From assembly GCF_900107605.1 (NCBI RefSeq), contig NZ_FNQJ01000010.1, forward strand, positions 37,850-101,849: DNA of 64,000 nucleotides, in the 5' to 3' direction. Of the stretch, positions 48,933 to 58,393 are shown one piece after another. Under the pieces are notes generated by a model. It was not told the origin of the DNA. It saw nothing but the letters and a program-made list of their open reading frames with translations, and ran no database searches. This DNA is from Acidovorax soli. GTDB taxonomy: Bacteria; Pseudomonadota; Gammaproteobacteria; Burkholderiales; Burkholderiaceae_C. The number at the start of each line of letters is the position of its first letter. The first letter of the stretch is position 1. The position numbers and the translations under genes were made by a program.

Positions 48933-49982
48933 TTACGTTTCGCGAGATGCCCGTAAGTCCTTTTGTTTGGTCACAACCGGCAGCAGCCGGGCCATCCGCC
49001 CAATCCACGCCCCCGTGACATGCCGACCACCTGCCAATAAACCACGCAATCTGCGCCGATCGAACGCTACCAGCCCGACACGCTCGCGGCGCTGGGCCAT
49101 CCAGTCGCGCTTGTAGGCGTCGTCACCGCTGAGATAGTCAACCTCCCGCACCCCATCCACGTCCATGGCATGCGCCATCAGTGCCGCCGTCAGGACCGAG
49201 CCGGGCGACAAGCGGTCCTGCCCCTTCACATAAGCCAGCTTGTAGATATTGGCCTTGCCACCATGCACCAGCCAGACCTGCGCTGCCAGGGGCTGCTCGC
49301 CCAGCCACAACACGCCCAGCCGCAACCAGCCTTCGTGCGCGGCGGTGCGCACCAGCCCTGGCATGAAGCCGGGACAAGGCTCCGGCGGCTTCCAGCTTTG
49401 GGCATAGACCGCCTGGTACGCGGCCAAAGCCCGGTCCACGTCGGTCGATGCACCGGTATGGATGTCGATGCGCCACGCCCCCGCACGGTCGAGCCGGCGC
49501 CGGCCCCGCTCCACACTGTGGCGCAGCGCAGATGGCCGCTGCTGCCAATACACAGCAAACCCGCCCTGCGGCACGATTTGGTAGTGGTTACCGAAACAAA
49601 AGAACCGGTCAGTCCAGTATCCGGCGGCTTGCAGCCCGCACTGCAGCGCCGCCAGCCACGCACTGTCGGCATCCAGCGGCTGCAGACGCAGCACGGCGCT
49701 GCCCGGCAGCTGTCGCAATGCCTTTGCAAACGCCTGCCACTGCTGGGCAGAAAGCTCGCCAACCGCTTGCGCCGAACCCACCGGGCCATAGAGGCAGCTG
49801 TAGTAGTTGCCCAGCGCAGCTAGCGGCTCGCCGGGCGCCTGCTGCATCAGGTGCAGGTGCGCAACCCCCGCCCCGGATGACACGGGCAGCGGACATGTCC
49901 AGTGCCGGTGGGGTGCCCGCTCGAAACCATGGGCCTGCAAATTGGCAAACCAGGCCTCGGTCTCAAACACGTCGCCGGGCAT
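48933..49982 (-). CDS. GNAT-type (FemAB-like) acyltransferase
   Basis: A 349-residue protein with the double-GNAT fold of FemAB/BioF2-like acetyltransferases. Typical elements are LRHSVERGRRRL, the GWLRLGVLWLGEQPLAAQVWLVHGG core and the YLSGDDAYKRDW motif near the C-terminus. It transfers an acyl or aminoacyl group onto a glycan or peptidoglycan precursor in this family; the substrate here is unknown. The start at 49982 precedes FETEAWF. A second gene of the same family, truncated, lies at the right edge of the window. Confidence 0.85.
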   Translation of the reverse strand: MPGDVFETEAWFANLQAHGFERAPHRHWTCPLPVSSGAGVAHLHLMQQAPGEPLAALGNYYSCLYGPVGSAQAVGELSAQQWQAFAKALRQLPGSAVLRLQPLDADSAWLAALQCGLQAAGYWTDRFFCFGNHYQIVPQGGFAVYWQQRPSALRHSVERGRRRLDRAGAWRIDIHTGASTDVDRALAAYQAVYAQSWKPPEPCPGFMPGLVRTAAHEGWLRLGVLWLGEQPLAAQVWLVHGGKANIYKLAYVKGQDRLSPGSVLTAALMAHAMDVDGVREVDYLSGDDAYKRDWMAQRRERVGLVAFDRRRLRGLLAGGRHVTGAWIGRMARLLPVVTKQKDLRASRET

Positions 49983-50004
49983 GCCGTCGCCCTGCCCTGT
50001 TCGT

Positions 50005-51327
50005 TCAGCGGCCGATGGCCAGGTAGTCGAACCCCTGGCTGCGCACCCAGGCGGGGTCGTAAAGGTTGCGGCCATCCACGATGAGCGGCTGCTTGAGCCG
50101 CGCCTTGAGAAGTTCAAAGTCAGGGCTGCGGAACTCTTTCCATTCCGTCACGATGACCAGCGCGTCCGCCCCCTCCAGGGCCTCGTTGGGTGTCTGCGCA
50201 TAGCGGATGCGCGGCTCGTCGCCCAGCACGCGCTGTGCCTCCGACATTGCCACCGGATCGTAGGCGGTGACGGTGGCGCCAGCAGCCAGCAGGTCGGCCA
50301 GCAGCTCCAGACTGGGCGCTTCGCGCATGTCGTCGGTGTTGGGCTTGAACGCCAGGCCCCACACCGCAAAATGCCGGCCCGAGAGGTCTTCACCCAGCCG
50401 CTGCTTGATCTTGTGGCCCAGCACATGTTTTTGCGCGGCATTGGCGTCTTCCACCGCCGTGAGCACCTTCAGGTTCAGGCCTGCATCGGCCGCAGCGGTC
50501 TTGATGAGGGCTTTCACATCCTTGGGAAAACACGAACCGCCGTAGCCACAGCCCGGGTACAGAAAGTGATAGCCGATGCGCGGGTCTGAGCCCATGCCCT
50601 GGCGCACCATTTCAATGTCGGCGCCCAGCTTTTCGGCCAGATTGGCCAGCTCGTTCATGAAACTGATGCGCGTGGCCAGCATGGCGTTGGCGGCGTATTT
50701 GGTCAGCTCGGCGCTGCGGGCATCCGTCACGACCAAGCGATCACGGTTGCGCTGAAACGGCGCGTACAGCGCACGCATGAGCAAAATGGCCCGCTCGTCG
50801 GAGGCGCCGACGATGATGCGGTCCGGGCGCATGAAATCCTCGACCGCCGCGCCTTCCTTGAGAAACTCGGGGTTGGACACCACCGCATAAGGCGTCTGCG
50901 CGCCACGCTGGCGCAGTTCGTCGGCAATGGCGGCATGCACCTTGTCGGCCGTGCCCACAGGCACCGTGCTCTTGTTCACCACGACCTTGTAGTCGGTCAT
51001 GAGGCGGCCAATATTGCGCGCCGCAGCCAGCACATATTGCATGTCGGCCGAGCCATCTTCATCGGGCGGCGTACCTACCGCAATGAACTGCAGGGTGCCA
51101 TGCTGCACGGCGCGCGCCACATCCGTGGTGAAGTGCAAGCGGCCGGCCGCTACATTGCGCTGCACCATGTCCTGCAAGCCGGGTTCATAAATGGGGATCC
51201 CCCCCGTCTCCAGCACCCGGATCTTCTCCTGGTCGAGATCCAGGCACAGCACATCGTTGCCCACCTCGGCGAGGCAGGCCCCGCTGACCAGCCCCACATA
51301 CCCTGTTCCGATGACTGTGATTTTCAT
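50005..51327 (-). CDS. ugd: UDP-glucose 6-dehydrogenase
   Basis: Four-electron oxidoreductase of 440 residues that converts UDP-glucose to UDP-glucuronate with NAD+. The N-terminal Rossmann loop [15 protein letters not shown], the nucleotide-sugar blocks and the catalytic Cys in [13 protein letters not shown] are all present. It provides the uronic acid donor for the exopolysaccharide made by this locus. It lies 22 bases upstream of the GNAT gene on the same strand, so both may be cotranscribed. UDP-N-acetylhexosamine dehydrogenases are related but the active-site text fits Ugd. Confidence 0.94.
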   Translation of the reverse strand: MKITVIGTGYVGLVSGACLAEVGNDVLCLDLDQEKIRVLETGGIPIYEPGLQDMVQRNVAAGRLHFTTDVARAVQHGTLQFIAVGTPPDEDGSADMQYVLAAARNIGRLMTDYKVVVNKSTVPVGTADKVHAAIADELRQRGAQTPYAVVSNPEFLKEGAAVEDFMRPDRIIVGASDERAILLMRALYAPFQRNRDRLVVTDARSAELTKYAANAMLATRISFMNELANLAEKLGADIEMVRQGMGSDPRIGYHFLYPGCGYGGSCFPKDVKALIKTAAADAGLNLKVLTAVEDANAAQKHVLGHKIKQRLGEDLSGRHFAVWGLAFKPNTDDMREAPSLELLADLLAAGATVTAYDPVAMSEAQRVLGDEPRIRYAQTPNEALEGADALVIVTEWKEFRSPDFELLKARLKQPLIVDGRNLYDPAWVRSQGFDYLAIGR

Positions 51328-51410
51328 GACGCCTCAATAAGAAACTGTGCCGCGCTGGCATGCCAAAAGGCATCATAGCGACGACGCCCCATCCAGCGGC
51401 CGGTGGATTT

Positions 51411-51776
51411 TCAGGACTGTGCCACCAGAAAAACCCCTGCACAAATCAGGGCAACCCCGCCCGCGCGCAACGGGGAAACCTGCTCGCCCAGAGCGAACCC
51501 CACCACCACCGTAAGGGCGAACCCCAGCCCGACGAGCGGATAGGCCTTGCTGACATCCCATTTCGACAGCACGCCCAGCCAGATGACGGCCCCCAGGCCA
51601 TACAACACAAATCCCCCCAGCACATATTGGTTGGCCATCACCAAGACCAGATGGACCAGCGAATGCGGCTGCGCCATCGCATCCCGCACCCCCGGGTCCG
51701 ACATGCCGGCCTTCAGCAAGAACTGCGCAGCCACCGACAGCACGACGCTCAGCAAGGCAATCGCAAAGGTGTTCAT
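51411..51776 (-). CDS. Small four-helix membrane protein, SMR/EamA-like
   Basis: A 121-residue protein of the small multidrug resistance/EamA fold with four hydrophobic helices. SKAYPLVGLGFALTVVVG and GVALICAGVFLV are typical of helices 3 and 4. Its ATG overlaps the stop of the HAD-UbiA gene (ATGA), implying a shared role. Such proteins act as lipid-linked sugar flippases (as ArnE/ArnF) in several glycan pathways, which would suit this partner, but a drug transporter cannot be excluded. Confidence 0.78.
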   Translation of the reverse strand: MNTFAIALLSVVLSVAAQFLLKAGMSDPGVRDAMAQPHSLVHLVLVMANQYVLGGFVLYGLGAVIWLGVLSKWDVSKAYPLVGLGFALTVVVGFALGEQVSPLRAGGVALICAGVFLVAQS

Positions 51777-53236
51777 GGATAAAGTTCCCAAGTGAAAAAA
51801 TGCGCTGCCATGGCTGCGGCGATCATGGCCAGCACCGTCAGGCGGCTGCCACGGTTCTTGAGGGCGTAGACAACCGGGTCATCGTGCATCTCACCGCGCG
51901 ATGTCTTGATCCACAGGCGTGCCATCCAGTACACCAAGCCGATGGCCACGAACCACAGCATTTGCGGGGTGGCGTAGCGCGCCTGGGTCTCGGGCGCGCT
52001 GATGAACAGGCCGAACACCACCACGGCACACAGCGCTGCGCCAACCCCCAGTGGCCACAGCACCACCAGATCGCTTACCCGGTAATCGCGTCCACGGGTC
52101 GCACCCGCGCCGGCGTCTTTCAGCGACACCAGTTCCGCACAGCGCTTGACCAAGGCCAGGCTCAGAAATATGAATGCCGAAAAGGCCAGCAGCCAGGAAC
52201 TGGTGATCGCACTGATCGCCACCGAGCCTGCCAGTATGCGAATGGTGTAGAGAAGCGACAGCATGAGCACGTCCATCAACACGTATTCCTTGATCACCCA
52301 GCTGTAGAAGCTGGTCAATACCAGGTACGTCACCAGCATCCCGAGAAATCCTTGCGACACGACACTGGCCAGGCCAAGCGCCGACACCAGCGCGATGCCC
52401 GCCACCAGCAGCCCCTGCAGAATCGGCAGCGCGCCGCTGGCAAAGGGACGCAGGCGTTTGCGGGGATGCGCGCGGTCGCTTTCGAGATCCCACAGGTCGT
52501 TGACGATATAGGTTGCGGATGCGGCGAGGGAAAACGCCGCAAAGGCCAGCGCCATGCTGGCCAGCTTGTCCATGCGGGTGAATTCGAACGTGGTGAGCAG
52601 CGGAACGAACAGCAACAGGTTCTTGATCCACTGGTGTACCCGCAGAGCCCGCAGCCACACCGCCATGCTGCGGGCCTGCTTCGGGTACTCGCGCTCGATG
52701 GGCACTTCGCGCCGCACCTGGGCCGCTGTGCGGTGCGCCACACCCACCAGAATTGCCGCCTGGGCCTGCTGCCAGATCGGCAGATCGGCGTTGCAATCGC
52801 CGGCATAGACAAACGCCTCGCCCACTTGTGCCTGAATCGCCTGGAGTTTCGCCCGGCCCTTCAGGTTGTTGCCACCGTGGGTGGAAAGCACCTTGTCGAA
52901 AATCCCCAGGTGCCTTGCCACCCCCTGTGCGGTGGTGTGGTGCGCCGCCGTGGCAAGAACGATTTCCCGCCCCCTGGATTTCTCTGCGCGCAGGTACTCC
53001 AGCAGCGGTGTGCAATAGGGAATGTTTTCAGCGTCGAGGGTGACGCGGGACGCAATGGCCTCCTTGAACCCTGCCCGGCCACGCATCAGCCACAAAGGCA
53101 AGCGCAAAACGCTCCACGGAGAACGCTTGAGCAGCCGGACCAAGGACTCCAGCAAGGTGTCCGTGGGCGTCAGGGTGCCGTCCAGGTCCACGACCAGGGG
53201 CAAGTTCGATGTCTGGACCACACTCCCCTCCTCCAT
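51773..53236 (-). CDS. HAD phosphatase-UbiA prenyltransferase fusion
   Basis: A 487-residue fusion. Residues 12-190 are a HAD domain with LVVDLDGTLTPTD and YAGDCNADLPIW. Residues 205-485 are a UbiA-type membrane prenyltransferase with nine spans and the Asp-rich motif NDLWDLESDRAHP. It resembles decaprenyl-phosphate phosphoribosyltransferase-type proteins, which make polyprenyl-phosphate ribose; the HAD part could then remove the 5-phosphate. This is inference from fused domains. It is cotranscribed with the SMR-like gene. Confidence 0.82.
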   Translation of the reverse strand: MEEGSVVQTSNLPLVVDLDGTLTPTDTLLESLVRLLKRSPWSVLRLPLWLMRGRAGFKEAIASRVTLDAENIPYCTPLLEYLRAEKSRGREIVLATAAHHTTAQGVARHLGIFDKVLSTHGGNNLKGRAKLQAIQAQVGEAFVYAGDCNADLPIWQQAQAAILVGVAHRTAAQVRREVPIEREYPKQARSMAVWLRALRVHQWIKNLLLFVPLLTTFEFTRMDKLASMALAFAAFSLAASATYIVNDLWDLESDRAHPRKRLRPFASGALPILQGLLVAGIALVSALGLASVVSQGFLGMLVTYLVLTSFYSWVIKEYVLMDVLMLSLLYTIRILAGSVAISAITSSWLLAFSAFIFLSLALVKRCAELVSLKDAGAGATRGRDYRVSDLVVLWPLGVGAALCAVVVFGLFISAPETQARYATPQMLWFVAIGLVYWMARLWIKTSRGEMHDDPVVYALKNRGSRLTVLAMIAAAMAAHFFTWELYP

Positions 53237-53317
53237 GAAGTGAAGCCCGTTGTAGCAGATAACCCTGCCAGCACCACACTCTTTTTACCCGCCACTACCA
53301 AAGTGGTATGGAAATAG

Positions 53318-53372
53318 CCAGAAGCTCTTTAAAACAAAGAGTTTACAGCTACTCAATTGATAGCAAACAACA
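53318..53372. repeat. Interspersed inverted repeat, copy F
   Basis: CTCTTT-AAAAC-AAAGAG (53325-53341) is followed by TTTACAGCTACTCAATTGATAGCAAAC, where AGCT and ATAGCAAA match the ends of copies A and B. The centre differs from the AGCGCT form. Confidence 0.45.
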
Positions 53373-53784
53373 GATGATGCAAGCACAGTGCAACCCGCCG
53401 CCCGAGCCCTGTGCCGTTGGCATTGCGCTGAAATGAGGCCCAAAGCGCATGTTTCTTGTTCCGGTTCACGCAAAAATGCTTGAAGATGTTTCTGTTGCAT
53501 GGAGCAATGCAGGGCTGCTGCTGCGAGCCAACATGCCCTCTCTGCTGCCAACGCCGCCGTGGCTGCCAACACCTTGCTGAGACAGCGGAAAAGTGCTGGC
53601 GATCGCACACTCAATCTAGGTTTTTCGCTATGGGTTTTGCTCAATTTTTAAGCATGACTGGAGCGAATCTGCGGACTATCCGAGCCGGCCAACAGACCAA
53701 TCCACACCGCCACCAAACCTGGCTGCAAGCTGTGACATCCAGTTTCCTCTTTCGCCCCCCCCTCTCCGACAATTCCTTATCGGT

Positions 53785-53910
53785 CGCAGACCCGCACGGT
53801 CTGCGCCCGTAGTCCATACCGGCAAGCAAACGCTTGTTGCGCAGATTTCGCCCCCTATGCGCTTAGGGAGGGCCTGGTTTCATGGCCCTCCCCGGCAGCG
53901 GCGCAAGCCG
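53785..53910 (+). promoter_or_regulatory. Structured 5' leader of the lipoprotein gene
   Basis: Four hairpins follow one another: CGCAGACC/GGTCTGCG (53785-53805), CAAGC/GCTTG (53823-53836), GGGAGGGCC/GGCCCTCCC (53866-53892) and CGGC-GCAA-GCCG (53899-53910), the last with a GNRA-type loop. They end 48 bases before the ATG. I do not recognise a known riboswitch. A regulated mRNA leader or small RNA is possible. Confidence 0.45.
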
Positions 53911-53958
53911 TTTGCCAGCACATATCAGCAACCCCCTCCATCGAATGGCCCGAAATAC

Positions 53959-56223
53959 ATGAGCACTCCACTTTTCCAGAAAGACACAATAAGAAACAAT
54001 TGTCGCAACAGGCTTACAGGCCTGCTTCTATTAGCCACCTTGTCAGCCTGCGGTGGCGGTGGCGACAGCGCAGCACTCGAAATGCAGTCTGCGCAAATGC
54101 CCGCGACCGACACCGCAATTGAGCTCCAGCGACAGCGCACCACCCCTCCGGGCCAAGACAAAACCACAACAACCGACACGAGTACAAGTACAAGTACAAG
54201 TACAAGTACAAGTACAAGTACCACTACCACTACAGCCCCGATTGCCACGGCCCCATTTAGCTGCGCAGCCGGTGCAATCACCTGTATCGAGGTAGCATCC
54301 ACCAGTTCACAGGCGCAGGCCAGCCTGCCAGTTACCTTTGGTCAACCGTTCAAGGCGGGCGATTGGCTGCACACCACGCAAGGGCTTGTTGCCCAGGTGG
54401 GCGGCGCTACCATCCCCCTGCAGGCCGACGAGATCTCTTCGCACCGCGACGGCTCCGCCCGTTTTGCCGTGCTCAGCGCGCAGTTGAGCAACGTCCAGCC
54501 GGGCGAAGCACGCATCATCAATATCTTTCCAGGCGCCAAGACCAGCAGCACTCCCAACGTGCCCGCATCCCCTGACTGGAACCTGGAACTCGAAGCCCAG
54601 GTGTTTGATGCCAACGGCAACGTCACCGCCACCCTCATCGCGCAGCCCCAGACCCAGCTGGTGAACCAGATTGCCAGCAACACGGGCCGCCGCCTGGCTG
54701 GCGCCGTGGCCAGCGAATACACCGTGGCTCTGCCGTTCAAAGACAAAGCCAGCGGCACCCAGCACCCGCACCTGACGGCCCGCCTGCACACTCGCCTGGT
54801 GGACAACGGCCAGCGGATCCGAACCGACGTGGTGATGGAAAACACCCGCACCTGGACGGCCAACCCCGGCAACATCACCTATTCGTTTGCCGTGAAGCGC
54901 AACGGCAGCACGATCTACACCCAGCCCAAGTTCACCCACTACCACCACGCCCGCTGGCACAAGGTGCTGTGGACGGGCGCCTTGGCCGAGCCGCAGGCAC
55001 GGGTGCGCCACAACATGCCTTACTTCATGGCGAGTAAGGCGGTGTGGAATTACGACTTGAACGTCAAGATTGCCGAAACCACCTTGGCCAAGGACTATGC
55101 GACGCTGACCCAGGCCCGCACCGATCAAGCCGCACTGGGCCCCATGGGCAATGGTCTGCTTGAGAAGTACTTCCCAATGACAGGGAGCCGTAGCGACATC
55201 GGCCCCTACCCCAGATGGACTGCCAACTATCTGGTCAGTCAAGACGATCGGGCACGCGAAACCATGATGTCCGTCGCAGACTCGGCCGCGTCTGTGCCGG
55301 TGCACTACCGCGACGAAGACACAGGCTACCCGCTTGACCTCGACCGCTATCCAAACGTATCTATCACACCTGAGTGGTCGACTCCGGTCCTGCCCACTGT
55401 GGTCAACGGCACGACTATCTGGACCCCGGACATCGCACACCAGGCCTCCTTTGCCTATGTGCCCTATCTCATCACGGGCGACGCCTTCTACTTGGACGAG
55501 ATGATGTTTTGGACGGCCTGGAACGCCGCCGTACCCAACCCGACTTACCGCGGGGGCGGACAAGGTCTGGCCAAAGACAACCAGATTCGTGGTCAAGCCT
55601 GGGCCATGCGCGCCCTGGGCGAAACGGTCCGGTCTCTGCCCGATAACCACCCACGTAAAAGCTACTTCAGCGGACGCTTGGGCATCAACCTTGATTGGTA
55701 CGCCAAGCAATACCCGCTGAACCCCAGCGCCGCCTCGCTTTATCCGCTGAACGCGCTGCCCAAGCCCGATGAGCCCCATCTTGTTGGGCCATGGCAAAGC
55801 GACTTCTTCGGAATGGTTTTCGCCCAACTGGCAGAAAACGCCGAGCCGAATGCCAAGCTGGTGCTCGACTGGGCAAGCAAGTTCAACATCGGACGCTTCA
55901 ACAGTGAAGCGGACGGGTTCTGCACCGCACGTGCTGCGGGCTACTACTGGACGATCGTCAACGCGCAGAGCGCGCCCTACACCACTTGGCGCGATCTTTA
56001 CCAAGCGAACTATCCAGGCGAAGTGTGCAGCTCGGTGACGACCATCGACGGATACCCCAATTGGGCAGGGGGTTACGCGGCCGGTGCGCGAGCCATGATG
56101 GCATCGGCTGCCAACGCCGGGGTAACCAACGCCTCCGCCACCTACACGAAGTGGCGCAGCTTGACTCAGGCGATGGATCAAGACTTCGCCACCGATCCGA
56201 CCTTCGCGATCGTGCCCCGTTAA
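53959..56223 (+). CDS. Large secreted lipoprotein, possible glycan-active
   Basis: A 754-residue protein with a lipobox (LLATLSACGGGG, Cys31), so it is exported and lipidated. Residues 40-90 are a low-complexity linker with a Ser-Thr run from the in-frame hexanucleotide repeat. Residues 95-330 look like a beta-sandwich (ITCIEVAS, LPVTFGQPFKAGDW, LTARLHTRLVDNG). Residues 370-754 appear helical, rich in Trp/Tyr (ASFAYVPYLITGDAFYLDEM, GQAWAMRALGE), as in alpha/alpha-barrel lyases and hydrolases. I do not recognise the family. Placed in an exopolysaccharide locus, it may cut or bind the polymer. Start ATG at 53959 gives the signal peptide. Confidence 0.78.
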   Translation: MSTPLFQKDTIRNNCRNRLTGLLLLATLSACGGGGDSAALEMQSAQMPATDTAIELQRQRTTPPGQDKTTTTDTSTSTSTSTSTSTSTTTTTAPIATAPFSCAAGAITCIEVASTSSQAQASLPVTFGQPFKAGDWLHTTQGLVAQVGGATIPLQADEISSHRDGSARFAVLSAQLSNVQPGEARIINIFPGAKTSSTPNVPASPDWNLELEAQVFDANGNVTATLIAQPQTQLVNQIASNTGRRLAGAVASEYTVALPFKDKASGTQHPHLTARLHTRLVDNGQRIRTDVVMENTRTWTANPGNITYSFAVKRNGSTIYTQPKFTHYHHARWHKVLWTGALAEPQARVRHNMPYFMASKAVWNYDLNVKIAETTLAKDYATLTQARTDQAALGPMGNGLLEKYFPMTGSRSDIGPYPRWTANYLVSQDDRARETMMSVADSAASVPVHYRDEDTGYPLDLDRYPNVSITPEWSTPVLPTVVNGTTIWTPDIAHQASFAYVPYLITGDAFYLDEMMFWTAWNAAVPNPTYRGGGQGLAKDNQIRGQAWAMRALGETVRSLPDNHPRKSYFSGRLGINLDWYAKQYPLNPSAASLYPLNALPKPDEPHLVGPWQSDFFGMVFAQLAENAEPNAKLVLDWASKFNIGRFNSEADGFCTARAAGYYWTIVNAQSAPYTTWRDLYQANYPGEVCSSVTTIDGYPNWAGGYAAGARAMMASAANAGVTNASATYTKWRSLTQAMDQDFATDPTFAIVPR
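54181..54222. repeat. In-frame AGTACA tandem repeat
   Basis: Six perfect AGTACA units and a seventh AGTACC lie in frame from codon 75 of the lipoprotein gene and encode alternating Ser-Thr. Because the unit is two codons, copy changes alter linker length without a frameshift. Confidence 0.85.
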
Positions 56224-56239
56224 CCAAGCGTAAGCCCTG

Positions 56240-56298
56240 GGGGTGGCAATGGCCACCCCTGCTTTCAGCCGCACTCGGCCGCAAGGCCTGGGCGGCTG
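56240..56298. terminator. Strong hairpins between convergent genes
   Basis: GGGGTGGC-AATG-GCCACCCC (56240-56259) is a perfect 8-base stem followed by TGCTTTC. A second pair, CAGCCGC (56266-56272) and GCGGCTG (56292-56298), is followed by AATTGTTTCTTG. The site lies between the convergent lipoprotein and membrane-protein genes, so bidirectional termination is likely. Confidence 0.65.
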
Positions 56299-56395
56299 AA
56301 TTGTTTCTTGCCATCCCCCGCCCAAGTGGCGCAAGGCCGAACCTCAGGCCGACGCACCTGGCGCAGGCCGAAACCCCGATCCGCCACGGGGTGGT

Positions 56396-57943
56396 CTAGT
56401 CACAAGGCTCGTGCGTTGACCTCTCGTAGATCGCCGAATAGACACCCCGGAAACGAAGATCGCCCAAGACACTGTGGGTGGGCAGATTCCCGGCCCGGCC
56501 GTCCTCGCGCATGACTACGATGAATCGGTAACAAGGCGAGATGTGCCGAAGGTCGAAATCGGGGTAATCGCGCCGACCGGCGACCACGTCATCAAGATCG
56601 GCCAGGGGGATTTTCTGCAGTTGCGCGATGCTGGGCGACACGAGTGACCTGTCCTGGAAGGCAATGGTCTGTGCTCCGTGAATGGGGTAGGCAAAAAGAC
56701 CGGGCCAGAAAACGCCACGGGAGATAACGGCGTACCCAGCGTGCTCCGTCAGTGGAATACGTGGCAGCCCGAGCGGGCTGCTGGTGCCCACCACCGCCAC
56801 GACAGACGATTGCCTTGGCAGCTCCTGGTACGAGCGCATCAATTCCTTGTGAATGGGCTCATAACCCAACCAATCCTGGCGCACCAGCAGCACGCGCACG
56901 GCCACCAACAGAAGCAGCCCGACCAAGCCCCACGGCTGCCATCGCCCGGCGCCGCGCTCGCCCGGAAGAACCAACACGGAGACAAACAGGGCGATGGCAA
57001 TCGGCAGGCGTTGATCAGCACCATAGCTGGAGAACAACTGGGTGGGCATCACCAAGTGCAGCAACAGCAAGATCGCCAAGCCCAGCAACAGGTACCTGTC
57101 GCCAGACAGACGACACAGGCGAAGCCAGAACGCCCCGACCAGCATTAACACAGTCACCACTGCCAACAGCAGATCGGTACGGACATTGGGCCCGACCAGA
57201 AGCCCCACAACAGCCGAGACCTTGCTCATCCAAGGCCCCCAGGCCACCGAGTGGTTGCTCTCAAACACTGGCGCCCCCAACGCAAAAACACCCAGCGCGA
57301 CCAATACTGGGCTGAGGCGGTAGGCGCATTCGAGAATCCACTGCTTGGACAGCAAGAGCAAACTATCAACCGTGCGAAATGTGAGCACGGTGATCACGAT
57401 GCAGAAAACCGCAAACGCGTAAAGGTGCAAGCCCAGCATCAACGTGGCCAGCGCACAGGCCATCGCATACCAAGAGATTCTTTGCCCCTGGTCGACCTTT
57501 TTCAACCAGAAGGAACTGAGGACGAAACCCATGCCCAAGGAAAATAGATAGCCAAGGAACCCCCAGAAAAAGAGCCGGTTATAAACAAAAAGAAACGGCA
57601 GAAAGCTCCAGAGCGTGTACCGTCCCCAAAGTACGCGCCCCAGAATGGCAGGACCAAGCGTCAAAGATGCAATGGTCAATACAACAAAAGTGCGCCCTGC
57701 ATTCTCTAACGACACGATTTGAGACAAAGGACCCACGATCAACTCGAACGCCATATTGGGTTGAAGTGCCCAAACAGGCTGCACATGTGGAACAGCCTGC
57801 GCCGAAGCAGATGACATCCAGATATAGACACGGGCCAAATGGTTTGGGTAATCCGCCAGCGGTGGCTGCAGAACCGACAACACGGGAAAACTTGCCATTA
57901 CCAACAAGGCCAACCAGATCACAAAAAATCTTCTACTCCCCAC
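56396..57943 (-). CDS. Polytopic membrane protein, GT-C-like
   Basis: A 515-residue protein with about 10-12 hydrophobic segments. After the first helix comes PPLADYPNHLARVYIW; an acidic residue in that first outer loop is typical of GT-C membrane glycosyltransferases. The C-terminal part (about 380-515) is soluble. It begins with GTG, supported by a GGGAG ribosome site about 7 bases upstream. I do not recognise a specific family. Transfer of a lipid-linked sugar in the exopolysaccharide pathway is a reasonable guess from context only. Confidence 0.75.
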   Translation of the reverse strand: MGSRRFFVIWLALLVMASFPVLSVLQPPLADYPNHLARVYIWMSSASAQAVPHVQPVWALQPNMAFELIVGPLSQIVSLENAGRTFVVLTIASLTLGPAILGRVLWGRYTLWSFLPFLFVYNRLFFWGFLGYLFSLGMGFVLSSFWLKKVDQGQRISWYAMACALATLMLGLHLYAFAVFCIVITVLTFRTVDSLLLLSKQWILECAYRLSPVLVALGVFALGAPVFESNHSVAWGPWMSKVSAVVGLLVGPNVRTDLLLAVVTVLMLVGAFWLRLCRLSGDRYLLLGLAILLLLHLVMPTQLFSSYGADQRLPIAIALFVSVLVLPGERGAGRWQPWGLVGLLLLVAVRVLLVRQDWLGYEPIHKELMRSYQELPRQSSVVAVVGTSSPLGLPRIPLTEHAGYAVISRGVFWPGLFAYPIHGAQTIAFQDRSLVSPSIAQLQKIPLADLDDVVAGRRDYPDFDLRHISPCYRFIVVMREDGRAGNLPTHSVLGDLRFRGVYSAIYERSTHEPCD

Positions 57944-58393
57944 CTATATCTCCCTATCAACACGTTAAAAATCACGGTTGCCGTAAACGGATTAACAGAG
58001 ACCCAGACATCACTCTCTCAATTCACTTTAAAGAGCGCGATCGCATTCACATCGGTGGCCGCAAGAACGAGAGGCGAGTACACGACGGCACATCCTCCCC
58101 AGCTGAGCCGTGGCAGAGCGCACCGGACGGGTTCACCGCTGGGACGGCCGTTGGATCAGGAGCTTCTGCCCCCCGCTGCCGAAACCTCCAACAGATAAAA
58201 GTAGATATGAAATTATCAAATTGTGCAAAATTTGATGGTGGACTATTCTAAAAAGTGTGAAAACACGCATACCTCAGACCTAAGCCTGTAGCATCTGCCG
58301 TGCCCATCCCGTCCGAGCAGGTGGCGCACAGGCGAAGGTCCTCTCCGCGTCAGTCGCACGACGGGATGTGTTCCCAACTATGGAATCTCATTC
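57944..58393. other. 450-base divergent intergenic region
   Basis: No gene is seen. It is AT-richer than its surroundings and has two small inverted pairs: ATCAAAT/ATTTGAT (58215-58236) and GTGT-GAAA-ACAC (58255-58266). Promoters for the divergent membrane protein and flippase genes should lie here, but no clear -35/-10 pair stood out. Confidence 0.5.

Larger units (their letters stand above)
53237..53958. other. 722-base non-coding region before the large lipoprotein gene
   Basis: No convincing gene is seen on either strand; the short ORFs are without recognisable domains or ribosome sites. The region has a repeat copy at 53318-53372, AT-richer sequence near 53440-53660 and a string of hairpins at 53785-53910. 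It separates the divergent HAD-UbiA gene from the lipoprotein gene and so must hold the promoters of both. Confidence 0.6.

Noticed and set aside
53285..53829. Several ORFs of 60-120 codons in the long intergenic region
   Set aside because: They lack ribosome sites and recognisable features and overlap one another on both strands.
54181..54222. Tandem AGTACA units as a CRISPR-like array
   Set aside because: Unit length is 6 bases without spacers, and it lies in a coding sequence.
54307..56334. 675-codon minus-strand frame opposite the large lipoprotein gene
   Set aside because: No domain or ribosome site; the plus-strand product has a signal peptide and a structured composition.
53237..58393. 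JUMPstart/ops element for RfaH-type control of the polysaccharide genes
   Set aside because: No GGCGGTAGCGT-like sequence was found in the intergenic parts.
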